A stretch of 6,772 nt of DNA from Methylomonas sp. GTDB taxonomy: Bacteria > Pseudomonadota > Gammaproteobacteria > Methylococcales > Methylomonadaceae. Below are positions 1 to 6,441 of the stretch, piece after piece; position 1 is the stretch's first letter; each line of letters begins with the position of its first letter. The position numbers were made by a program, and so were the translations under genes. The stretch is taken from contig JALXCS010000126.1 of assembly GCA_026990815.1 (NCBI GenBank), forward strand, positions 1 through 6,772. Direction: 5' to 3'. The notes below the pieces were generated by a model, which saw only the letters and a list, made by a program, of their open reading frames with translations, made no database searches and was not told where the DNA came from.

Positions 1-795
1 AGCCATACTGACCCAGTCATCCTCTGGAGTTCCTAAAACCCAGTCTTGCATCTGTTTGATAGCTGCATTCGCCGCGGATGCTGCACTGGATTGACCTCTC
101 GCCTTAATAATCGCCGCCCCCCGCTGCTGAATTGTTGGGATAAACACATCAGCAATCCACTCAGAATCAACCATCGACATAGCATTTTTTCCATTGACCA
201 CAGCATGATGCAAATCTGGATATTGGGTTGATGAATGATTTCCCCAAATAATCATACGCTTAACATCCGAAGCCAAAACCTGGCATTTTTCCGCCAATTG
301 ACTGATTGCCCGATTATGGTCAAGCATGGTCATTGCCGTAAAATTCTCCGGCTTAAGATTTGGCGCATTTTTTATCGCAATCAACGCATTGGTATTAGCT
401 GGATTGCCAGTCACCAGAACTTTGACATCAGCTGTGGCAACATCACTCAATGCTTTTCCCTGGACAGAAAAAATTTCGGCATTAACTTTCAACAAGTCAC
501 TGCGCTCCATGCCGGGGCCACGAGGTCTGGAACCCACCAGGAAAGCATACGCTACATTTTCAAATGCAACCCCAGGGTCATCAGTCGTCACAATACCATG
601 TAATAACGGGAACGCGCAGTCATTCAGCTCCATCACAACTCCATCCAAAGCAGTCATCGCTGGAGGAATTTCCAGCAAATGCAGGATTATTGGCTGGTTT
701 TGGCCTAGCAAATCACCCGCGGCCAGCCGAAAAAGTAATGAATAACTTATCTGCCCTGCCGCTCCTGTCACTGCAATTCGAACTGGTGGTTTCAT
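1..795 (-). CDS. mdh: Malate dehydrogenase, N-terminal 265 codons (3' end cut by window edge)
   Basis: NAD-dependent malate dehydrogenase interconverts oxaloacetate and malate in the cytoplasm. In the serine cycle it makes the malate that is later split to glyoxylate and acetyl-CoA. Reading minus from the ATG at 795-793 gives an unbroken frame to base 1. Visible family features are the Rossmann loop GAAGQI (residues 11-16), LEIPPAM with an acidic E42 at the cofactor-ribose position (favours NAD over NADP in this family), the substrate loop VGSRPRGPGMER (87-98) with its arginines, TGNPANTN (129-136), LDHNRA (158-163) with D159 and R162, and WGNHSS (184-189) with the catalytic H187. The family is about 325 residues, so roughly 60 are missing. 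GAGAGA lies 5 nt before the ATG as a ribosome binding site. The gene is divergent from mtdA and shares its upstream region. Identity is sure; the serine-cycle role is inferred from the neighbours. Confidence 0.95.
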   Translation of the reverse strand, partial: MKPPVRIAVTGAAGQISYSLLFRLAAGDLLGQNQPIILHLLEIPPAMTALDGVVMELNDCAFPLLHGIVTTDDPGVAFENVAYAFLVGSRPRGPGMERSDLLKVNAEIFSVQGKALSDVATADVKVLVTGNPANTNALIAIKNAPNLKPENFTAMTMLDHNRAISQLAEKCQVLASDVKRMIIWGNHSSTQYPDLHHAVVNGKNAMSMVDSEWIADVFIPTIQQRGAAIIKARGQSSAASAANAAIKQMQDWVLGTPEDDWVSMA

Positions 796-855
796 AAATA
801 TCTCTCACAAAAAATTCTTTGAACGATAAACTGGGTTTGCTGATAGCAATTTCCG

Positions 856-876
856 CTTAACAGCCTGTCCGTTAAG
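856..876. promoter_or_regulatory. Inverted repeat CTTAAC-N9-GTTAAG, possible operator
   Basis: CTTAAC (856-861) and its exact reverse complement GTTAAG (871-876) are separated by 9 bp. The right arm overlaps the predicted -35 of mtdA. Size and placement suit a dimeric regulator. Serine-cycle genes of Methylobacterium are controlled by the LysR-type protein QscR, and the TTAAC/GTTAA arms fit the loose T-N11-A rule for such sites. Assignment to any given regulator is inference. A 6-bp repeat in AT-rich DNA can also arise by chance. Confidence 0.35.
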
Positions 877-900
877 TATATCCTAGTCATGAGGTATAAT
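872..900 (+). promoter_or_regulatory. Predicted sigma-70 promoter of mtdA
   Basis: A perfect -10 TATAAT at 895-900 is preceded, with a 17-bp spacer, by TTAAGT at 872-877, which matches the -35 consensus at 3 of 6 positions. Transcription would start near 907 and leave a leader of about 40 nt before the mtdA ATG at 946. The weak -35 together with the overlapping inverted repeat suggests that an activator is used. Confidence 0.5.
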
Positions 901-945
901 ATAGTAATCGAAAAAACAACAATCTGGCTTCGGGAAGCACGGCAA

Positions 946-1815
946 ATGAAAAAACTGTTATTTCAATTTGATACTGATATTTATCCTTCCGTATTTGATA
1001 CCGTTGTTGCATATGATGGTGGGGCAGACCGAGTTACAGGCTTTGGTAGCATAACACCGGAAAATGTTACTCCACTCATTGAGGGAGCCATTTTTACCCG
1101 CTCACCTAAAGAAAAAAAGAATACTGCAATTTTTGTTGGTGGCAGTGACATGAAAGCAGGTCAGAGATTATTCACAACTATACAGAAACATTTTTTCCCT
1201 GACTTTCAGGTTTCTGTCATGCTGGATAGTAATGGCAGCAACACGACTGCAGCTGCGGGTGTTGCTAAATTACTCAGCAGCAGCACCGTTTCAGGAAAAA
1301 AAGCTGTAGTACTTGCAGGCACTGGCCCGGTAGGTCAAAGAGTTGCTGCCATGCTGGCAATGGAAGGGGCTAATGTCACTATTACATCCAGAGAATTTGA
1401 TCGAGCCGAACAAGCTTGTCAGCAAATAAAAAAACGTTTTGGGGTAATCGTTTCTCCACTCATTGCCAAAACTCATGAACAAAGAGCCGAGGCCATCAAA
1501 AACGCACAGATTGTATTTGCCACAGGTGCTGCCGGCATCGAATTGATCGCCCCTGAGCATTGGCAAAATAATGACACAATTGAAATGATGGCTGATGCCA
1601 ATGCCACACCTCCCATTGGTATTGGCGGCACTGATATGATGGATAAAGGCCAGCATCGATATGGCAAGATTATTTGGGGGGCAATCGGTTTTGGTACCCT
1701 TAAACTTACACTGCACCGCCACTGTATCAGTCAATTATTTGAGGATAATAAACTCATTCTTGATGCGGAGGAAATATTTGGCATTGCCAAAAGTATGACT
1801 TTGGAGAACCATTAA
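946..1815 (+). CDS. mtdA: NADP-dependent methylene-tetrahydrofolate/methylene-tetrahydromethanopterin dehydrogenase MtdA
   Basis: MtdA reversibly interconverts methylene-H4F and methenyl-H4F with NADP(H), and also acts on the methanopterin analogue. During growth on C1 compounds it supplies methylene-H4F for serine synthesis. The 289-residue product matches remembered Methylobacterium MtdA over its whole length: MKKLLFQFDTD at the start, AYDGGAD (22-28), FVGGSDM (63-69), VMLDSNGSNTTAAAGVA (91-107), the nucleotide-binding loop AGTGPVGQR (124-132), PPIGIGGTD (222-230) and LDAEEI (272-277). I chose the ATG at 946 because homologues begin there and GGAAG (933-937) precedes it by 8 nt. The frame is open back to an ATG at 889, but that start has no ribosome binding site and lies upstream of the predicted transcript start. 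It is the first gene on the plus strand, and a 243-bp gap separates it from the kinase. Confidence 0.95.
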   Translation: MKKLLFQFDTDIYPSVFDTVVAYDGGADRVTGFGSITPENVTPLIEGAIFTRSPKEKKNTAIFVGGSDMKAGQRLFTTIQKHFFPDFQVSVMLDSNGSNTTAAAGVAKLLSSSTVSGKKAVVLAGTGPVGQRVAAMLAMEGANVTITSREFDRAEQACQQIKKRFGVIVSPLIAKTHEQRAEAIKNAQIVFATGAAGIELIAPEHWQNNDTIEMMADANATPPIGIGGTDMMDKGQHRYGKIIWGAIGFGTLKLTLHRHCISQLFEDNKLILDAEEIFGIAKSMTLENH

Positions 1816-1818
1816 GTA

Positions 1819-1837
1819 GGTGACCGTAAAGATCACC
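1819..1837 (+). other. Short hairpin after mtdA stop
   Basis: GGTGA (1819-1823) pairs with TCACC (1833-1837). One inner mismatch and one more C-G pair lie around a 5-nt GTAAA loop, starting 3 nt after the mtdA stop. No T-run follows, so it is not a standard intrinsic terminator. It could protect the mtdA mRNA 3' end or be a weak pause site. Confidence 0.35.
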
Positions 1838-1847
1838 CTCAACTAAG

Positions 1848-2005
1848 TAGCGTTCAAAAAATAAATTTAACAACTGACATGCCTTCTTATCCACCTTCCA
1901 CGTTATACAAACAGTTACATAGCTTGCTATGTGCCTGTTTGTGCGCCTCGAATGCAAACAATAATTCTGCGCCAGTTGTTAAATTAATTCCTTATTTCAT
2001 CGCTA
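1848..2005. repeat. Nested inverted-repeat element (candidate MITE-like insertion or structured RNA)
   Basis: A perfect 13-bp inverted repeat, AATTTAACAACTG (1864-1876) and CAGTTGTTAAATT (1973-1985), encloses 96 bp. Weaker outer symmetry continues to TAGCG (1848-1852) and CGCTA (2001-2005). Inside lies a strong hairpin with 17-nt arms at 1907-1923 and 1926-1942 (15 Watson-Crick pairs, one G-T, one mismatch, CTTG at the tip). A weaker hairpin at 1943-1972 has GCGC...GAAT pairing with ATTC...GCGC. TTAA occurs at both flanks (1867-1870 and 1979-1982), but it is part of the palindrome and so is weak evidence of target duplication. No credible protein is encoded. Long terminal repeats with internal hairpins suit a non-autonomous mobile element or a chromosomal repeat family. 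A structured leader for the kinase gene is the alternative. I cannot count copies from this window. Confidence 0.55.
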
Positions 2006-2058
2006 ACCTTTAAAAGCACATTTTCAGCTTGAACAACATATCCCTAGAACTAAACATA

Positions 2059-3408
2059 ATGCGCCGGCATGCGATTTCAATTTTTTTGTATGGTATTGAT
2101 GCTGCAGATCCATGCCAGGCTGTTAAAAATTATTTAATCAACTATGGCGATAACAATCTTGAAATCAAGCTGAATTCCAAAACAAACAGTAAAATACGGA
2201 AAAAAACCTGGAATAGAATTCACCTGCTCGCTTTTGGCAAAGCCGCCTGTTCCATGGCTAAAGCCGCACATGAAATTATTCCTGCCAATTTATTGATCGA
2301 ACCAGTATTAGCTGTCACTAATTATGAAAACTATACAACTGATGATAATTTCCATGTCTTTGCTGCCGGCCACCCCTTGCCTGATGCTGCCGGACTGAAA
2401 GCTGCAAAAAAAATAGCTGAACAAGCACAAAAAGCGCAACAAGATGAGCTGGTTCTGGTATTAATCAGTGGTGGCGGCTCAGCTTTAATTCCATACCCGA
2501 TTGACAACATTACGCTTGAACACAAAATATACACGACGCAATTGTTACTAAGCTCCGGGGCAACAATTAATCAAATAAATTGCGTCCGCAAACACTTATC
2601 GAAATTAAAAGGTGGCGGTCTAGCAAAAATAGCCACACCAGCAGACCTCCACGCACTAATTTTGTCAGATGTAATTGGAGATGATGTCAGCACTATTGCC
2701 AGCGGCCCAACCGTGCCAGATGAAACAACTTTTCTTGAAGCAATTAAAATATGCAAATCCAGACAAATTTGGCGTAAACTTCCCGAAGACATCCGAAATC
2801 AATTGAATAAAGGGACTTCCGGGCAATTTCCTGAAACGCCTAAAAAAAATGATCCAATTTTTGATCGAACTGACTATTCGATAATCGGCAGCAATTCAAT
2901 GAGCATCCAAGCAATTGAATCAGCGGCCAAAAAACAAGGATGGAATACCTTGATTTATAGCAGACAACTATGTGGTGAAGCCAGTGAGGAAGCAAAAAAA
3001 CTGGCGATCTACACAAAAAAAATTTTTGAAAAAGGTGTCGACAGACCAATCGCCATTTTAGCTGGCGGTGAAACCACAGTCACGATCAAGGGAAATGGTC
3101 GTGGCGGAAGAAACCAGGAGCTGGCTTTGGCTTTCTCAATTGCTGCCAAACAGCAAAACATTCCTGACTCCTGGGTTTTCCTGAGCGGCGGCACTGATGG
3201 TCGTGATGGACCAACGGATGCGGCTGGCGGAATAGTTGACCCATTTACCTATCAATGCATAACAAAAACAAACCTTGATCCAATCAGCTGTTTAATAAAC
3301 AATGATTCTTACATTGCATTGAAGGCAGCAGGTGATTTACTTGAAATCAACGCAACCGGTACCAATGTTGCCGATCTTCAGGTCTTGCTAATCCGGCCTT
3401 TATCTTGA
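2059..3408 (+). CDS. gckA: Glycerate 2-kinase, MOFRL family (serine cycle)
   Basis: This kinase phosphorylates D-glycerate with ATP to 2-phosphoglycerate, which feeds enolase and PEP in the serine cycle. The 449-residue product has the two-part layout of the family: an N-terminal DUF4147/MOFRL-associated domain (about 5-250) and a C-terminal MOFRL domain (about 330-445). Signature stretches are AFGKAA (58-63), GHPLPD (104-109), ISGGGSAL (136-143), VRKHLSKLKGGGLA (176-189), LSDVIGDD (202-209), ASGPT (214-218), GGETTV (336-341), GRGGRNQELAL (347-357), SGGTDGRDGPTDAAGG (376-391) and GTNVADLQ (434-441). Members are often mislabelled hydroxypyruvate reductase (TtuD). I start at ATG 2059; an in-frame TTG at 2029 would add ten residues, and neither has a clear Shine-Dalgarno. 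Residues 31-50 are unusually Lys/Asn-rich. It sits 50 bp upstream of glyA and is probably cotranscribed with it. Function is well supported; the exact start is not. Confidence 0.92.
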   Translation: MRRHAISIFLYGIDAADPCQAVKNYLINYGDNNLEIKLNSKTNSKIRKKTWNRIHLLAFGKAACSMAKAAHEIIPANLLIEPVLAVTNYENYTTDDNFHVFAAGHPLPDAAGLKAAKKIAEQAQKAQQDELVLVLISGGGSALIPYPIDNITLEHKIYTTQLLLSSGATINQINCVRKHLSKLKGGGLAKIATPADLHALILSDVIGDDVSTIASGPTVPDETTFLEAIKICKSRQIWRKLPEDIRNQLNKGTSGQFPETPKKNDPIFDRTDYSIIGSNSMSIQAIESAAKKQGWNTLIYSRQLCGEASEEAKKLAIYTKKIFEKGVDRPIAILAGGETTVTIKGNGRGGRNQELALAFSIAAKQQNIPDSWVFLSGGTDGRDGPTDAAGGIVDPFTYQCITKTNLDPISCLINNDSYIALKAAGDLLEINATGTNVADLQVLLIRPLS

Positions 3409-3411
3409 ATA

Positions 3412-3440
3412 ATAGTTACACTTTCGGAAAGTATAACTAT
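3412..3440. promoter_or_regulatory. Palindrome/hairpin just upstream of glyA
   Basis: ATAGTTACACTTT (3412-3424) pairs with AAAGTATAACTAT (3428-3440) at 12 of 13 positions around a 3-nt CGG loop, with one C/A mismatch. It begins 3 nt after the kinase stop and ends 8 nt before the glyA Shine-Dalgarno. No T-run follows on plus, so a normal rho-independent terminator is unlikely. It may be an mRNA-processing or stabilising hairpin between kinase and glyA. As DNA it could be an operator for a separate glyA promoter, though I see no clear promoter in the 50-bp gap. Confidence 0.5.
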
Positions 3441-3448
3441 CAAAATTT

Positions 3449-3452
3449 GGAG
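3449..3452 (+). promoter_or_regulatory. Ribosome binding site of glyA
   Basis: GGAG at 3449-3452 lies 6 nt before the ATG at 3459 and is the strongest Shine-Dalgarno in the window. It contrasts with the weak or absent sites before the kinase and ftfL. Confidence 0.75.
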
Positions 3453-3458
3453 AAATAA

Positions 3459-4715
3459 ATGTTTAATAAATCCCAAACAATTGCCGGCTTCGATGATGAG
3501 CTATTCAAAGCAATTGCGGAGGAGCATCAGCGTCAGGAAGATCATATCGAACTAATCGCTTCAGAAAACTATACCAGCCCCAGAGTTATGGAAGCACAGG
3601 GCTCGCAACTTACCAACAAATATGCAGAAGGTTACCCTGGCAAACGCTATTACGGTGGCTGCGAGTTTGTTGACAAAGTTGAACAAATCGCTATTGACCG
3701 AGCAAAGGAATTATTTGACGCCGATTATGCCAATGTCCAACCCCATTCCGGCTCACAGGCCAACATGGCGGTATACATGGCGCTTGTCCAGCCCGGGGAT
3801 ACTATATTAGGTTTAAGCCTTGCAGATGGTGGCCATTTAACTCACGGCGCCAAACCCAATTTTTCCGGAAAAATTTATAATGCCGTTCAATATGGTCTCA
3901 ATCATGAAACCGGGATTGTTGATTATGATCAGGTTGAAGCACTGGCATTGGAACATCGCCCAAAAATGATTGTTGCTGGTTTTTCTGCCTATTCTAGAAT
4001 CATGGATTGGGATCGTTTCAGAACCATTGCCGATAAAGTTGGTGCCTATTTATTCGTCGATATGGCGCATGTAGCCGGGCTTGTTGCTGCCGGGCTTTAC
4101 CCGAACCCTGTTCCAGTTGCCGATGTTGTCACAACAACCACTCACAAAAGTTTACGAGGACCACGTGGAGGCATCATCCTTTGCAAAAGCAACCCAGATC
4201 TGGAGAAAAAATTAAATTCCAATATTTTCCCTGGCATTCAGGGTGGCCCCTTGATGCATGTTATCGCAGCAAAAGCTGTTGCCTTCAAAGAAGCTTTACA
4301 GTCAGATTTTCAGATTTATCAGCAGCAAGTAGTGAAAAATGCTCAAGCTATGTCTGAAGTGTTCATCAAACGTGGTTTTGATGTGGTTTCTGGTGGCACA
4401 GACAATCATCTTATGCTGGTTTCTCTAATTGCCAAAGGAATTACTGGCAAAGCAGCAGATGAAGCATTAGGCAAAGCACATATTACCGTTAATAAAAATG
4501 CTGTACCCAATGACCCGGAATCACCTTTTGTTACCAGCGGTATCAGAGTAGGCACCCCCGCACCAACTTCCAGAGGTTTTAAAGAAGATCAAATGATTGA
4601 AGTTGCAAATTTAATGTGTGAAGTCATGGAAAATATGGATAATCCAACAGTAATATCGACTGTTCGAGAAAAAGTCACCATCCTTTGCTCTCGTTTCCCT
4701 GTTTATGGCGACTAA
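3459..4715 (+). CDS. glyA: Serine hydroxymethyltransferase
   Basis: This PLP enzyme condenses glycine with methylene-H4F to serine, the entry reaction of C1 units into the serine cycle. It also serves ordinary glycine/serine metabolism. The 418-residue product is full length (E. coli GlyA has 417). Visible features are the N-terminal ELIASENYTSPRVMEAQGS (31-49), NKYAEGYPGKRYYGG (53-67), PHSGSQAN (95-102) in the cofactor phosphate region, VDMAHVAGLVAAG (200-212) with D201 and H204 at the pyridine ring, the PLP lysine K230 in TTTTHKSLRGPRGG (225-238), FPGIQGGP (257-264), and SGIRVGTPA (360-368) with substrate-binding R363. The start is fixed by GGAG 6 nt upstream. It lies between the kinase (50 bp) and ftfL (3 bp) in one apparent operon, so this copy is probably the C1-assimilation one. 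Methylotrophs may carry a second glyA, which the window cannot show. Confidence 0.97.
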   Translation: MFNKSQTIAGFDDELFKAIAEEHQRQEDHIELIASENYTSPRVMEAQGSQLTNKYAEGYPGKRYYGGCEFVDKVEQIAIDRAKELFDADYANVQPHSGSQANMAVYMALVQPGDTILGLSLADGGHLTHGAKPNFSGKIYNAVQYGLNHETGIVDYDQVEALALEHRPKMIVAGFSAYSRIMDWDRFRTIADKVGAYLFVDMAHVAGLVAAGLYPNPVPVADVVTTTTHKSLRGPRGGIILCKSNPDLEKKLNSNIFPGIQGGPLMHVIAAKAVAFKEALQSDFQIYQQQVVKNAQAMSEVFIKRGFDVVSGGTDNHLMLVSLIAKGITGKAADEALGKAHITVNKNAVPNDPESPFVTSGIRVGTPAPTSRGFKEDQMIEVANLMCEVMENMDNPTVISTVREKVTILCSRFPVYGD

Positions 4716-4718
4716 ACT

Positions 4719-6392
4719 ATGTCTGACATCGAAATTGCCCAACAAGCCACTTTAAAGCCTATCATTGCGCTTGCCGAAGAAAAACTTGGCATTCCTGCAG
4801 AGCAACTGGATCCCTACGGACATTATAAGGCCAAGATCTCCCTCGAATATATAAATGATCTTGTCGACCGGCCTGACGGCAAACTTATTCTGGTCACAGC
4901 GATTAGCCCTACCCCTGCCGGTGAAGGCAAAACAACGACTACTGTAGGCCTTGGCGATGCCATGAACCGCCTGGGCAAAAAAACCATTATGTGTTTGCGC
5001 GAACCTTCTTTGGGTCCTTGTTTTGGCATCAAGGGTGGCGCTGCCGGAGGTGGGCACTCCCAAGTCGTACCTATGGAAGATATTAATCTTCATTTTACTG
5101 GCGATTTTCATGCTATTGGTGTTGCGCATAATTTGTTGTCGGCTATGATTGATAATCACATCAATCATGGCAATTCACTTGATATTGATACCCGCAGAAT
5201 CCAGTGGAAACGTGTTGTTGACATGAATGACCGGGCATTGCGTAAAATCACTGCTGGTCTTGGCGGTCCTGCTAATGGCTTTCCAAGAGAAGATGGTTAT
5301 GACATCGTTGTTGCATCTGAAATTATGGCAATTTTATGTCTGGCTACCAGTCGCGCTGATTTGAAAGAACGCCTTGGCAGCATTGTAATTGGTTACAAAA
5401 CCGACAAGGTGACTCCCGTTTATGCACGAGAATTAAAAGCACATGGTGCTATGGCGGCTTTGCTAAAAGATGCGATCAAACCAAATCTGGTACAAACTCT
5501 TGAAAATAATATAGCAGTTATTCATGGTGGCCCATTTGCCAACATTGCTCACGGCTGTAACACAGTTACTGCCACCAAAACAGGTTTGAAACTGGCTGAT
5601 TATGTTGTGACAGAAGCCGGCTTTGGCGCTGATTTAGGTGCTGAAAAATTCATTGACATCAAATGCCGTATGTCTGGCCTAAAACCTTCTGCAGCTGTTC
5701 TTGTTGCAACTGCCAGAGCCTTGAAATTTCATGGCGGTATCGCAAAAAATAATCTTAATCATGAAAACCTGGAAGCTCTGGAAGAAGGTTTTGTTAATTT
5801 GGAGCGGCACTTGAACAACATCACCCAACATTACGGGTTACCTTGTGTCGTTTGTATTAATCACTTCACTTTTGATACCGATGCAGAAATTGCCCTGTTA
5901 AAAGAAAAATGTGAAGCCTTAGGTGCGAAATGTATTGTTTCTAAACATTGGGCGGAAGGTGGCGTAGGCGCCGAACAACTGGCCCGAGAAGTCATTAACG
6001 TCGTTGATAACCGGGAGCCAGAATTTTCCTATGTTTACGATGAAAATTTGAGTTTATGGAAAAAAATCGAGACTATCGCTACCAAGCTTTATGGCGCAGC
6101 AAATATATCTGCGAATGCCAAAGTAAAAAAACAATTATCAGACTGGCAAGCTGATTATGGAAAATTTCCTGTCTGCATGGCTAAAACCCAAATGTCCTTT
6201 TCTACGGATCCAAGTGCTAAAGGCGCGCCTTCCGGGCATACAGTCGAAATTAGTGAAGTCAGACTAGCAAATGGCGCAGGATTTATAGTCGCAATCGCAG
6301 GAAACATGATGACGATGCCGGGACTTCCGAAAACACCAGCCGCTGAAAGAATTGATATTCTTGATGACGGCACGATAACCGGGCTATTCTAA
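4719..6392 (+). CDS. ftfL: Formate-tetrahydrofolate ligase (10-formyl-H4F synthetase)
   Basis: This ATP-dependent enzyme joins formate to tetrahydrofolate, giving 10-formyl-H4F (also named fhs). In methylotrophs it moves formate from the oxidation branch into assimilation, followed by Fch and MtdA. The 557-residue product is full length for the family. Visible features are the P-loop TPAGEGKTTT (65-74), LREPSLGPCFGIKGGAAGGG (93-112) overlapping the first family signature, FTGDFHAI (126-133), TEAGFGADLGAEKF (298-311), the second signature region VATARALKFHGG (329-340), and the usual C-terminus MPGLPKTPAAERID (533-546) ending in GLF. The ATG lies 3 bp after the glyA stop and has no good Shine-Dalgarno, so translation is probably coupled to glyA. 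It is the last gene before a strong terminator. Clustering with mtdA, glyA and glycerate kinase supports an assimilatory role. Confidence 0.97.
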   Translation: MSDIEIAQQATLKPIIALAEEKLGIPAEQLDPYGHYKAKISLEYINDLVDRPDGKLILVTAISPTPAGEGKTTTTVGLGDAMNRLGKKTIMCLREPSLGPCFGIKGGAAGGGHSQVVPMEDINLHFTGDFHAIGVAHNLLSAMIDNHINHGNSLDIDTRRIQWKRVVDMNDRALRKITAGLGGPANGFPREDGYDIVVASEIMAILCLATSRADLKERLGSIVIGYKTDKVTPVYARELKAHGAMAALLKDAIKPNLVQTLENNIAVIHGGPFANIAHGCNTVTATKTGLKLADYVVTEAGFGADLGAEKFIDIKCRMSGLKPSAAVLVATARALKFHGGIAKNNLNHENLEALEEGFVNLERHLNNITQHYGLPCVVCINHFTFDTDAEIALLKEKCEALGAKCIVSKHWAEGGVGAEQLAREVINVVDNREPEFSYVYDENLSLWKKIETIATKLYGAANISANAKVKKQLSDWQADYGKFPVCMAKTQMSFSTDPSAKGAPSGHTVEISEVRLANGAGFIVAIAGNMMTMPGLPKTPAAERIDILDDGTITGLF

Positions 6393-6398
6393 AAAGTC

Positions 6399-6428
6399 GG
6401 GTTGCTTGCAAAGCTTTGCAAGCAACCC
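6399..6428. terminator. Bidirectional intrinsic terminator
   Basis: GGGTTGCTTGCAAAG (6399-6413) is followed at once by its perfect reverse complement (6414-6428), giving a 15-bp palindrome 6 nt after the ftfL stop. On plus, a T-rich stretch follows (TGTTTAGCCTGTTTT, 6429-6443). On minus, CCC is followed by GACTTTTT (6398-6391), an even better U-tract. It should end the mtdA-to-ftfL side and also the convergent gene whose stop is at 6442. Confidence 0.85.
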
Positions 6429-6441
6429 TGTTTAGCCTGTT

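Larger units (their letters stand above)
796..945. promoter_or_regulatory. Divergent mdh/mtdA intergenic control region
   Basis: This 150-bp gap separates the minus-strand mdh start from the plus-strand mtdA start and must hold the signals for both. It contains a good -10 for mtdA at 895-900, an inverted repeat at 856-876, and a short hairpin TTGCT-gat-AGCAA at 837-849 that would fall in the mdh leader. For mdh, a TATACT on the minus strand (875-880) is a possible -10, but its -35 is poor, so the mdh promoter is uncertain. There is no open frame here apart from the unlikely N-terminal extension of mtdA. Confidence 0.6.

Noticed and set aside
46..797. Several plus-strand open frames in the first 800 bases
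   Set aside because: They lie antisense to the clear malate dehydrogenase on minus, and their translations resemble no protein family.
1291..1734. 147-codon minus-strand open frame inside mtdA
   Set aside because: It is antisense to a fully conserved gene and has no family features or ribosome binding site; a shadow frame.
1754..1957. 67-codon minus-strand open frame spanning the mtdA end and the repeat element
   Set aside because: It overlaps the mtdA 3' end and runs through the hairpin. Its composition follows the palindromes and I recognise no family.
1867..1982. TTAA at both ends of the nested repeat as proof of a target-site duplication
   Set aside because: TTAA is part of the perfect inverted repeat and is itself palindromic, so it would appear at both ends anyway.
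3412..3440. Palindrome before glyA as a rho-independent terminator
   Set aside because: No T-run follows the stem on plus (next bases are CAAAATTTGG), and an operon continues downstream. It is kept as a hairpin or operator instead.
4752..5168. 138-codon minus-strand open frame inside ftfL
   Set aside because: Antisense to the conserved P-loop region of ftfL, with no independent support.
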